Shown: piece by piece, positions 1-7,516 of the stretch
How the letters are laid out: each line of letters opens with the position of its first letter
How positions within the stretch are numbered: the first letter of the stretch is position 1
Source: JBBRHH01 sp038222915
GTDB lineage: Bacteria; Planctomycetota; Phycisphaerae; Tepidisphaerales; Tepidisphaeraceae
Length of the DNA: 24,027 nucleotides
Assembly: GCA_038222915.1 (NCBI GenBank)
Contig: JBBRHH010000016.1
Span: forward strand, 1 to 24,027
Direction of reading: 5' to 3'
Translations under genes and position numbers: made by a program
The notes under the pieces: model-generated
The model's input: the letters and a program-made list of their open reading frames with translations, nothing else
Database searches by the model: none
Told to the model about the DNA's origin: nothing

Positions 1-2
1 AC

Positions 3-611
3 GCCCAGGACAACCTCCAACTCTTCTACCACCCGATGGCCCGAGGCTTCACCTTCCCCGGCCTCCGCGATGTCTTCACCCGCTACGCTATGCCCTCCGT
101 CTGCGCCCACAACAGCATCGAAGCCCTCTGGGAAAGTCTCCCCAACCCCGTCTCCCGCCAACAAATGCTCGGCGAGCTGTTCCACTACACGCCCATCGAC
201 TACAACGAAATGGGCTACATGGCCAACGACAAGCCGGTGAACGCGCTGAATGGATTCCAACTCGCTGCCTACGGCGACGTCGAAGTAACCGAGGACGCCG
301 AAAGGAAGCTGATCGCCGCCGTCCAATCCCTCAAAGCCACCGGCGTCCGTTTCGTCATTTTAGATCCCCCCGTCTCCCCTGATCTACAGAAATTTCTCGA
401 AACAGAAATAGAAATCAAACGCCCCGGCACCGCCGATAGATACAACGCGCTCCTGAAAAATCTAGAAGCCGCCGGCGCGGAAGTCTACCCCAACTACGCA
501 ACCCCGCGCCCTGAAGGCTACACCGACGAAGTCCACATGGGCCGCGTCGCCGCCGAAAAATACGTCAGCGAAATCGTCGCACTCATGAAAAAGCGCGATG
601 CGCTCAAATAA
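3..611 (+). CDS. SGNH/GDSL hydrolase-like protein, C-terminal part (5' truncated by window)
   Basis: The reading frame is open from the left edge, so the first ATG at 36 is probably internal and the true start lies outside. About 200 residues are visible. They contain an alpha/beta pattern with a strand reading RFVILDPPVSP and, near the C-terminus, a D-x-x-H arrangement (YTDEVHMG). The latter resembles the catalytic Asp/His block of SGNH/GDSL-type hydrolases, including the AlgJ/AlgX and DUF1574 groups that assist polysaccharide or lipid acylation at the envelope. The nucleophile block would lie upstream and cannot be checked. The TAA stop overlaps the stop of the opposing methyltransferase gene by 8 bp. 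Family assignment is inference from a short motif; it could be another alpha/beta hydrolase. Confidence 0.55.
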   Translation, partial: AQDNLQLFYHPMARGFTFPGLRDVFTRYAMPSVCAHNSIEALWESLPNPVSRQQMLGELFHYTPIDYNEMGYMANDKPVNALNGFQLAAYGDVEVTEDAERKLIAAVQSLKATGVRFVILDPPVSPDLQKFLETEIEIKRPGTADRYNALLKNLEAAGAEVYPNYATPRPEGYTDEVHMGRVAAEKYVSEIVALMKKRDALK

Positions 612-1446
612 CCTTCAGCGTAAACTGGTGCACGTTCGTCTCCCCATTGCGGAAAAGATCCGCACACCCCTTCAAATACTTCATATAAGTCTGGTAAGTC
701 TCCTCCCCTGAAATCGCCGCGGCCTCCGTATGCGCCGCCTCCAGATTAGTAGCCCAATGATCCAGCGTCCGCGCATAGTGCGGCCGCAAACTCTCCACGT
801 GCACAATATCAAACCCCGCCGCCCGCGCCTCCCCAATCACCATCTCCGGCGGCGGCACATCCCCGCCCGGAAAAATCTCCGTCGCGATAAAGTGCACGAA
901 CCGCAAAAACTCCCAGTCATAATTCGGCTTCCCATGCGTGATCGTATGCAGCATCAACACGCCATCCGCCGGCAGAATCTCCCGGCACTTCTTGAAAAAC
1001 GAAGCGTATTTCGTCCGCCCAAAATGCTCGAACGCCCCGATCGAAACAATCCGGTCCACCTTCTCCTCAAACGACTCCCACCCCTGCAATCGAAAATCAA
1101 AATTCGCATTGTCCGCCGTAAGCCGCTGATCGTGCTCGCACTGGTTCTTGCTCAGCGTCAGCCCGGTAACCTTCACCCCATATCGTTCAACCGCCCGCCG
1201 CGCCGTAGCGCCCCACCCGCATCCAATATCCAGCAATCGCTGCCCGGGTTTCAGATCGCATTTCCCCAGCGAAAGATCGATCTTCGCCATCTGCGCCTCC
1301 GCCAACGACATCCCCGGCGTCTTGAAATACGCGCACGAGTAAGTCATCGACGGATCAAGAAACAGCGCAAAGAATTGATCGCTCAAATCATAATGCGCCT
1401 GCACCCGTGCAAAATCGGCCTCTCGCGGACGCCGTCGAGTATTCAT
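604..1446 (-). CDS. Cyclopropane-fatty-acid synthase family SAM methyltransferase (CmaA/Cfa-like)
   Basis: This enzyme should transfer a methylene or methyl group from S-adenosylmethionine onto the double bond of an unsaturated acyl chain. The protein is 280 residues from the ATG at 1446; a TTG at 1470 would add eight residues but is a weaker choice. Residues 18-41 read HYDLSDQFFALFLDPSMTYS followed by CAYF, a hallmark of the mycolic acid cyclopropane synthase family. The SAM site is LLDIGCGWGATARR at 71-84, followed by VTGLTLSKNQ. The length matches the mycobacterial CmaA/MmaA/UmaA type (about 290 residues) rather than E. coli Cfa (about 380). It lies about 80 bp downstream of a stearoyl-ACP-type desaturase on the same strand, which would make its unsaturated substrate, so the two probably form an operon. 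Whether the product is a cyclopropane, a methyl branch or something else cannot be read from sequence. Confidence 0.9.
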   Translation of the reverse strand: MNTRRRPREADFARVQAHYDLSDQFFALFLDPSMTYSCAYFKTPGMSLAEAQMAKIDLSLGKCDLKPGQRLLDIGCGWGATARRAVERYGVKVTGLTLSKNQCEHDQRLTADNANFDFRLQGWESFEEKVDRIVSIGAFEHFGRTKYASFFKKCREILPADGVLMLHTITHGKPNYDWEFLRFVHFIATEIFPGGDVPPPEMVIGEARAAGFDIVHVESLRPHYARTLDHWATNLEAAHTEAAAISGEETYQTYMKYLKGCADLFRNGETNVHQFTLKVI

Positions 1447-1527
1447 ATCGCAATAGTAATCCAACCCCAAGAAAATGGAATGTTTCCGCGCTCGCGGTGA
1501 GCCGCAACGCCAAGCCAGGCGCGTGTC

Positions 1528-2556
1528 TTACGCCAGCCGGTCGTAAATCCAGCTAAAGCTAACCTTCGGCTGCGCCGCCAGCGCCTCCCCGGCATAAGCA
1601 ACCAGGTTCCCGCACCGGTCCGCATGGCTGCACAAATACTGCTGCGCCTTCGCGGCCTTCCCCGAAACCGACAGCTTCTCCACGCCCCACGTCTTCACCA
1701 GATGCCCCACAATCTCCGCATAATCCTGCACCGTATAAACCCCCAGCTTCTGCGCCACGATTGCAAAATGATCGAACAGATCCGGGTCCTTCCCGTCATA
1801 CATCAGCTTCCCCGGCATCGAGATCACCTTCTTCATCATCGTGAAGAACGTCAGCAGCCCCCGCTCCGGATCCTGCTGCAAAACCTGTCCTACCAGTTTC
1901 GTATAAAACGATTCATGCCGCGATTCATCCCCGGCGATCTTCTGGCAGATTTTCGCCAGCGCCGGATCGCCTTCGCCAGCCGCCAGCTTCGCAACGTTCG
2001 CATGCGAAATCTTCGTAGCCCGCTCCTGAAACGCCGGATAAATTAAGCCTGCGTAAAGATCCGGAAACGCCCGCGGATTAAATCCCTCCGCGATCAGGTG
2101 ATGCACGGTGTATTCCACCGATCGCATATCCACCCGCCCCGTCAGCCGCAGATATGCATTAAGCAAATCCCCATGCCGATTCTCCTCGGCCGTCCATCCC
2201 CGCGACCACTTCGCCCACGGATCGTCGCTGCTCCCCGAATAATCCCGCGCAATCAAATTCAGCGAAACGGCATAACTCGGTAGCGCCTCTTCCGTCACCA
2301 TGTCCCCAACCAGCACCACCAGCACTTCATCCGAAAGACCCTGCGCCCCCGCGCGAAACACCGAGATTTGGTCCTGCCAGTCCTCAGCCGTCAAATCCGG
2401 CAAATAATCCGTCGGCTGCCACGCCTTGTCCATCGGCAGCAAAATCCCCAACTGCTTCTCAACGTAGCCGCGCAGCCCCTGCAGCACCTCCAGTTGAGAA
2501 GCGATCGCTTTCTCAACATCCACTGGCAGTTCTTTCTTTCGCTCTGAATGCAACAT
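1528..2556 (-). CDS. Soluble diiron acyl-ACP desaturase (stearoyl-ACP 9-desaturase family)
   Basis: This enzyme should introduce a cis double bond into an acyl chain held on acyl carrier protein, using O2 and ferredoxin-type electrons. The ATG at 2556 is chosen because AGGA lies nine bases upstream; this gives 342 residues, close to the family's usual size. The six diiron ligands of the plant enzymes can be placed: a Glu in TEEALPSY (89/90), E125 and H128 in EENRHG, E178 in FQERAT, and E211 and H214 in DESRHE. The segment EENRHGDLLNAYLRLTGRVD is strikingly plant/actinobacterial-like. The downstream cyclopropane-synthase-like gene suggests a two-step lipid modification: unsaturation, then methylation at the double bond. 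The regiochemistry of desaturation is not predictable from what is visible. Confidence 0.93.
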   Translation of the reverse strand: MLHSERKKELPVDVEKAIASQLEVLQGLRGYVEKQLGILLPMDKAWQPTDYLPDLTAEDWQDQISVFRAGAQGLSDEVLVVLVGDMVTEEALPSYAVSLNLIARDYSGSSDDPWAKWSRGWTAEENRHGDLLNAYLRLTGRVDMRSVEYTVHHLIAEGFNPRAFPDLYAGLIYPAFQERATKISHANVAKLAAGEGDPALAKICQKIAGDESRHESFYTKLVGQVLQQDPERGLLTFFTMMKKVISMPGKLMYDGKDPDLFDHFAIVAQKLGVYTVQDYAEIVGHLVKTWGVEKLSVSGKAAKAQQYLCSHADRCGNLVAYAGEALAAQPKVSFSWIYDRLA

Positions 2557-2745
2557 TCGATGTAATCCTACCCGTTCCTCGACATCTTTGGAAACGCCAG
2601 ACGTTCCAACGTGCATCCGGTTGCCAATGCGATATAAACAGGCATGCCCACGGAGAACGAGTGGCCGCAAACCCCTCCCAGCCTTTCAGCCTTTTGTCGC
2701 ACAAAGCTGCCTGGGATCATTTCCAGCATCAACCCCATCCGCCTG
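2557..2745. other. Divergent intergenic region between desaturase and peptidase-acetyltransferase fusion
   Basis: This 189-bp gap lies between divergently oriented starts and must hold promoters for both directions. On the minus strand an AGGA Shine-Dalgarno sits nine bases before the desaturase ATG. On the plus side no convincing Shine-Dalgarno precedes either candidate start (2644 or 2746). I saw no clear -35/-10 pair or operator-like dyad. Confidence 0.4.
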
Positions 2746-5169
2746 ATGCAAACGCTCCGCGACATCGTCGCCCACGATCGCTGGAACTCCTTCGACCAGT
2801 TCCACCAAACCAGCCAAACCCTCACCAGCGCCTACACCAGGGCCGGAGCAGAAACCGAACGCTACACCATCCCCACCGGCGGCCTCCGCGGCAACGGCAA
2901 ATGGATCATCCCCGAAGCCCTCGACGTCCGCACCGCCACCCTCGACCTCCTCCACCCAACCCCGCGCCGCATCGCCGATTTCCAGCAATGCCCCTGGCAC
3001 ATCATCCAATGGTCCGCCGCAACACCCAAGGAAGGCCTCACCGCGCAACTGGTAGTCATCGACTCCGAGACCGAACTCTCCGCCCTCCGCCCCGGCGCAC
3101 TCTCGGGAAAACTAGTCCTCACCCGCCTGAACGTCTGGACCAACCGCACCCGTTTCTGCGCCGCCGGTGCCGCAGGCGTCCTCTCCGACCAACCTATCGC
3201 CGATTGCCCGGACGCCGTCGCCTGGACCAAATTCGGCTGGGGCGGCCTCGACCTCTGGGACGCCGCTTCCCCGCTCGTCGGCTTCAGCATCTCCGCATCA
3301 CAAGGCGACGAACTCCGCCAGCTATCGCGCGACTACGAAAAAATAATCCTCCACGCCCACATCGACGCCCAGCGTTACGCCGGTGCCCACGACGTCATCA
3401 GCGGCCTAATCCCCGGCCAATCCGACCAGGAAATCTGGGCCATCGCCCACTCCTCCGAACCCGGCGCACTCGACAATGCCTCAGGCGGCGCGGCCTGCGT
3501 AGAGATCGCCACCGCCCTCTCCGCCCTCATCACATCCGGCCAGCTCCCGCGCCCCAAGCGCACCATCCGCCTCGTCCACGCCTACGAGTGCTACGGCTTC
3601 TTCCACTACCTCGAATACGCCAAACGCCTCCAACCCCCACTCGCCGGCGTCTGCATCGACACCATCGGAGCCCGTCCCGACCTCTGCGCCCAACAGTTAA
3701 GCTGGCACTCCACCGTCCCCGAATCCGCCACGTTCGTAGACGACGTCGGCGCTGCAATTCTTTCGGCCGCCCTCACCAGCTCTCCAATCTACAACCTGAA
3801 ACGAAAACCATTCCTCTCCACCGAAGACACCCTCGTCGGCGATCCCAAATACGGCTTCCCCTGCCCCTGGCTCACCAACCACCCCTTCCCAGGCTACCAC
3901 AGCTCCGCCGACACCATCGACCGCGTCGACGAAAAAGGTCTATCCCTCTGCACCGCCGCAATGGCGGCCTACCTGTACTACCTCGCCAACATCGACACCC
4001 CTGAAGCCCTGCAGCTCGCGGCAGGGGGGAACAACGCAAACGTCGATCAACTAAAACGATTCGCCTGGTCGGGCGACCACGCAACAGTCTCAATCGCCTT
4101 CGAAAAATTGAAACAACAAACCACCCCACCCCAACCACCCTTAGCGCCAACCGACTCCCGCGCCGCCCGCATCCCCCTCCGCCGCCTCCCCCTCGCCCCC
4201 ACAACCGAAAACGTCTGGCCGCACATCAAAACCAAACTCGGAAACCAACTGCCCAAGTGGACCCTCTACCGGGCCGACGGCCATCGCTCCATCCAGGAAA
4301 TCGCCGACGCCGCCTCAACCCACCTCGGCCGCGACATCGACCTCATCACCGCCATAGACCACTTCGAAGCCCTCGCCGAACTAGGCTATATAGACCTCCT
4401 CAACCCAGCCGACTTCCTAGACCAGCACACCCTCACCGCCCAACTCACCGCCTTAGGCCTCCGCCCCGGCATGGACGTCATGGTCCACAGTTCCATGAGC
4501 AAGATCGGCCCAATCTCCGGCGGCCCCAACACCGTCATCAACTCCCTCCTCGCCGTCCTGGGCCCCACCGGCACATTACTCGCCCCATCCTTCAACCACT
4601 TCGAAGCAAAAGTCTTCAACCCCCTGACAACCCCAACCACCAACGGCGCAATCGCCGACACCCTCTGGCGAAGACCCGACGCCCTCCGCAGCCTCCACCC
4701 CAGCCACTCAGTAGCCGCCATAGGCCCCCGCGCCGCCGAATATCTCGCCGACCACCTCACCAACGGAGTCTGGTCCGCTAACAGCCCCATAGGCCGCCTC
4801 GTCCACGGTGATGGCTACATCCTCTCCATAGGCGTAGGCCACGACCGCACCACCGCCTACCACATCGCAGAAATTTCCCTGAACGCACCTTGTCTCGACC
4901 AGGTCGCCAGCACAGACAAAATCGTGGACCCCAACGGAACAATCCGCCCCGTCCCAGCTCTCGCCTGGCGAGAGTCCGACTGCCCCATCCCCCCAGAAAA
5001 AATCGGCATCACCCTGGACGAAAGAAACCTTCAACATCACGGCAAAGTGGGGAACGCCAATGCAACCCTCGCCAAAGCAATCGACATCTGGACCATCCGC
5101 CGCGAGCACCTCGCCAACCAATGCCAATCCTGCCCCATCAAACCCCTGCCCCGACCCCCCTCATCCTGA
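2746..5169 (+). CDS. Fusion protein: M28/DUF4910-like peptidase, winged-helix-like linker, AAC(3)-family N-acetyltransferase
   Basis: The protein is 807 residues from the ATG at 2746; an in-frame ATG at 2644 would add 34 poorly structured residues. The N-terminal half resembles zinc aminopeptidases of the M28/DUF4910 type. It has IAHSSEPGALDNASGG near residue 233 (His and DNxSG ligands), a Glu in HAYECYG, an Asp in GVCIDTIG and a His in FPGYHSSADT. The second Asp of a classical HxD is replaced by Ser. Residues around 500-560 look like a winged helix (RSIQEIADAASTHLG, then LGYIDLL). From about residue 575 the protein is AAC(3)-like: MVHSSMSKIG, SGGPNTVINSLLAVLGPTG, LHPSHSVAAIGP, SPIGRLVHGDGYILSIGVGH and TAYHIAE. 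AAC(3) enzymes use acetyl-CoA to acetylate amino groups, though many environmental members are not resistance enzymes. It stands alone as a transcription unit. The substrate is unknown; a deacylation/acylation pair acting on one amino-sugar or peptide metabolite is inference. Confidence 0.85.
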   Translation: MQTLRDIVAHDRWNSFDQFHQTSQTLTSAYTRAGAETERYTIPTGGLRGNGKWIIPEALDVRTATLDLLHPTPRRIADFQQCPWHIIQWSAATPKEGLTAQLVVIDSETELSALRPGALSGKLVLTRLNVWTNRTRFCAAGAAGVLSDQPIADCPDAVAWTKFGWGGLDLWDAASPLVGFSISASQGDELRQLSRDYEKIILHAHIDAQRYAGAHDVISGLIPGQSDQEIWAIAHSSEPGALDNASGGAACVEIATALSALITSGQLPRPKRTIRLVHAYECYGFFHYLEYAKRLQPPLAGVCIDTIGARPDLCAQQLSWHSTVPESATFVDDVGAAILSAALTSSPIYNLKRKPFLSTEDTLVGDPKYGFPCPWLTNHPFPGYHSSADTIDRVDEKGLSLCTAAMAAYLYYLANIDTPEALQLAAGGNNANVDQLKRFAWSGDHATVSIAFEKLKQQTTPPQPPLAPTDSRAARIPLRRLPLAPTTENVWPHIKTKLGNQLPKWTLYRADGHRSIQEIADAASTHLGRDIDLITAIDHFEALAELGYIDLLNPADFLDQHTLTAQLTALGLRPGMDVMVHSSMSKIGPISGGPNTVINSLLAVLGPTGTLLAPSFNHFEAKVFNPLTTPTTNGAIADTLWRRPDALRSLHPSHSVAAIGPRAAEYLADHLTNGVWSANSPIGRLVHGDGYILSIGVGHDRTTAYHIAEISLNAPCLDQVASTDKIVDPNGTIRPVPALAWRESDCPIPPEKIGITLDERNLQHHGKVGNANATLAKAIDIWTIRREHLANQCQSCPIKPLPRPPSS

Positions 5170-5250
5170 TGGAGCGACAGCGACTGAAGGATCTAGCCAC
5201 CCGATCATCCACCCAGCAAAATCACTCAACCATGCATGCAGCGCGCGGCG

Positions 5251-5268
5251 TGGTTGCTTCAGCAACCA
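5251..5268. terminator. Short hairpin between convergent genes
   Basis: TGGTTGC and GCAACCA form a perfect 7-bp stem with a TTCA loop, lying between the convergent ends of the fusion gene (5169) and the secreted protein gene (5313). There is no U-tract on either side, so a bidirectional terminator role is only plausible. It may instead be a copy of a short palindromic intergenic repeat. Confidence 0.35.
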
Positions 5269-5312
5269 TGGTCCAAACCGCCCCGAAACGCACAGCATCA
5301 GACCTTATCCCT

Positions 5313-6311
5313 TTACTTCTTCTCCACCGGCAAAATCTTCCCCTTCCCCGAGATCACCTTAAGTCGAAGCGATTTTACATGAAACCCGGCGTTCGGTGCG
5401 GCGCTGAGGTAGAGTGCCCCGACCTCTATCTCGGAGGGCCCGCCTTCAGAGAGCCGGTCCGCTTTGCCAGTGTATTTTGAAACTTCCTTCCCGTCGGCCG
5501 TGAGCGTCACTCCAGTCTTTTTCACGATGAGGCGGAGGTCGACGGGATCTGCCCCGATGTGATTGTGGCCCATGGTTTCGTTGCCACGGAATTTTCCATC
5601 GAGATAGGCGATTCCGGTGACGCCGCCCGTATCAATCACCATAAAGCACCGGTGATCCCCAAAGACAGTTCCTACTTCGAAGCAGTCGTCGCCCCCGGGA
5701 ATGCGATCGATGATAATCTGCAGCTCGTATTCCTCAGGCGGGAGATATCGCAGGAGGAGCGGTGCATAATTCTTTCCACCGTCCACCTTCAACACATCCC
5801 CCTCTTTTTTCCAGCGGACGGCCGCGTCGTGTTTGGTGAGATCCGCCAGGTCAATCAGATCAACCCAGCCCGCGAAAATGTCCGCGCCCGACTTCAGGGC
5901 ATCAAGCTCTTTCTGGAGAGCGGTCGCGTCATCGTCCATTTTGGTCCGCACCAGTTCCTTGATCGCCGTGGTGTACACCGCCTCGAGCTCCGTGATGGCG
6001 GCCTTCATCCTGCTTTCATACCCGGTAACGACAACAGACTTGGGCAACCGGTTCTTTTCGACAAAGCTGGTGCGCTCGCTCTTGATGGTATCAACGGCCG
6101 CCTTGTCCCCCCTGGCCCGGGCGGCCGCCTCCTTGGTGTCCAGGTCCTTGAGAAGATCAGCCTTGGCCCGCTCCGCCTTCTGTTGATAAGCCTCCTTCGC
6201 CTTGTCGAGCTTGGGAAGCGCGGGGCGCGTCGCGGGTTCGTCCGCAAACGATGGAAATGAACAAACTTGAAGAAGGGCGACAAAGACGATCAGATACCCT
6301 GTATATCGCAT
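5313..6311 (-). CDS. Secreted protein with coiled-coil N-terminus and jelly-roll-like C-terminal domain, function unknown
   Basis: The ATG at 6311 is favoured over upstream in-frame codons because GGAG precedes it at good distance and a signal peptide begins there (MRYTGYLIVFVALLQVCSFP, likely cleavage after SFA at 23). The mature protein, about 310 residues, opens with a Lys/Glu/Ala-rich helical stretch (about 35-165), probably coiled coil. The remainder is beta-rich, with segments such as IFAGWVDLIDLADL, YELQIIIDRIPGGDD and VDLRLIVKKTGVTLTADGKE. That arrangement resembles the concanavalin-like domains often found in planctomycete secreted proteins (DUF1080/LamG-like). No catalytic motif was recognised. 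It is transcribed alone towards the fusion gene. The role could be carbohydrate or surface binding outside the cytoplasm; this is inference from fold appearance only. Confidence 0.75.
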   Translation of the reverse strand: MRYTGYLIVFVALLQVCSFPSFADEPATRPALPKLDKAKEAYQQKAERAKADLLKDLDTKEAAARARGDKAAVDTIKSERTSFVEKNRLPKSVVVTGYESRMKAAITELEAVYTTAIKELVRTKMDDDATALQKELDALKSGADIFAGWVDLIDLADLTKHDAAVRWKKEGDVLKVDGGKNYAPLLLRYLPPEEYELQIIIDRIPGGDDCFEVGTVFGDHRCFMVIDTGGVTGIAYLDGKFRGNETMGHNHIGADPVDLRLIVKKTGVTLTADGKEVSKYTGKADRLSEGGPSEIEVGALYLSAAPNAGFHVKSLRLKVISGKGKILPVEKK

Positions 6312-6971
6312 GTAGAAATTCTCCGCTCGAACAAGATAGAAATGTGCCGCGCTGCAAACCGTCAACGCAACAGATGAATCATAACATTGCCCGCCACCCC
6401 GACAAGGCTGAGAAGGCCCACAGGCACGCCGCATCACAGATCACCCAATTCAAAACCCAAAGCCCACCGGCCACCCACTCCTCCCCGCCTCATCAGCCTC
6501 ACCATTTCTCGAGCCCTTTTCTCAAAATCCAAATCCTCCATCGCGCACACGAATCAAAAAATCCCAATCCGCACCAACCGAAGCATGCCCTTCGCGAACA
6601 CGCTCACACACCAACCCCCAACACCCATTCCCTTCCCATCCGCGACCATCCGCGAAATCCGCGGTTAAATTTCTTCCAAAACCCTCAACTCTCCAACTCT
6701 CCCATTGACAAACACCTAACAAGCCACATACACTCCCACCAGCAGCAGATGCCCCCAAACAGGCCATCCACTGCCGCCGGCAAAACCAACCGGCACAATA
6801 CGACAGAGGTCCATCATGGTCAGGGAAAATCCATCAACCCCAGCTCAGCAATCCACGCTCTCCTCCCCTTCATCGCTCCGTCGCTCTGTCGGCCCTGACC
6901 TCATCGAACCGGCCGCCTCATCGCTTTCTTCCCCCCGTGTCGATTGGTGGTCGGTTAGTGGTCGTTCGCTA

Positions 6972-7037
6972 GTCGGTCACAGGTCGATTGATGGTCGATT
7001 GGTGGTCGGTCACAGGTCGGTTGGTGGTCGGTTACTG
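6972..7037. repeat. 33-bp tandem repeat built from GGTCG-type submotifs
   Basis: Two consecutive 33-bp units (6972-7004 and 7005-7037) share GTCGGTCACAGGTCG followed by variants of GATTGGTG/GTTGGTG. The flanking DNA from about 6941 and up to 7051 carries further degenerate GGTCGGT and GGTCGAT copies, giving a patchy 11-bp periodicity. Read in one frame it would encode an 11-residue repeat (VVGHRSIDGRL), but no independent sign of coding was found. Confidence 0.75.
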
Positions 7038-7169
7038 GTCGCTTTTTCACAACCATCGGCCACCCCAGCCTCATCCCAATCATTGACCAAACCAGCACTT
7101 GCGAAAAACCGCCCCCACAAAACCGACATGCAACTGAATTGCGCACACAAAATCGCGCGGGTTTTCTTG

Positions 7170-7197
7170 TTTCCAGTCTCCAGTTTCCAGTCTCGAG
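7170..7197. repeat. 14-bp tandem repeat (TTTCCAGTCTC)
   Basis: TTTCCAGTCTC occurs at 7170-7180 and again at 7184-7194, a period of 14 bp. Read on the minus strand it gives the LETGNWRLET-like low-complexity string. It is more likely a short intergenic repeat than part of a gene. Confidence 0.6.
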
Positions 7198-7269
7198 CAC
7201 CCGACATCCAACACGATTGTGCGCAATTATTCCGCCCCTCGGCGCTCAGCAATCAATCCTCAGCACGCG

Positions 7270-7355
7270 GTCGGTTTGGGGCGATTCGGGGGTCAAAACG
7301 GGGCGATTTTACGTCGGTTTGGGGCGATTTGAGGGTCAAAACGGGGAGGATTTGG
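7270..7355. repeat. 43-bp tandem duplication, G-rich
   Basis: Units 7270-7312 and 7313-7355 both start GTCGGTTTGGGGCGATT and contain GGGTCAAAACGGGG; their first 34 positions differ at only two sites. A third partial, degenerate echo (GGTCGGAAAGGGGTCGG) follows to about 7372. The G-runs (GGGG, GGGGG) spaced along the plus strand could support G-quadruplex formation. The block ends about 140 bp before the kinase start. Confidence 0.75.
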
Positions 7356-7516
7356 GGTCGGAAAGGGGTCGGTTTTTTGGACGCCGCCGCCGACCCCTCC
7401 AGCCGCAACCTCGCCACCGCCAACCACTTACATTTCCCGACCCGGGTCCCACCCAACCCAAACACATTTTTGCGCGCGCATTTGGCCTGTCCGAATGCTC
7501 CGACAAGGACACCGCA

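Larger units (their letters stand above)
6312..7516. other. Repeat-rich intergenic region without a convincing gene
   Basis: About 1.2 kb separates the minus-strand secreted protein start from the kinase start. Open frames exist, but their translations are low-complexity, Pro/Ser/His-rich and change character along their length, and none has a good Shine-Dalgarno. The region holds three copies of ATCCGCG near 6638-6663 and the tandem repeats listed separately. It should contain the promoter of the kinase operon, but no clear -35/-10 was found. It may be decayed or repeat-derived DNA. Confidence 0.5.

Noticed and set aside
4471..5169. Clinical-type aminoglycoside resistance gene
   Set aside because: The AAC(3)-like domain is part of a larger fusion with no mobile-element context; a resistance role is not supported.
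7139..7516. Possible N-terminal extension of the galactokinase-like protein
   Set aside because: The extension is repeat-derived, and the ATG at 7517 has AAGGA at eight bases and matches the normal family N-terminus.
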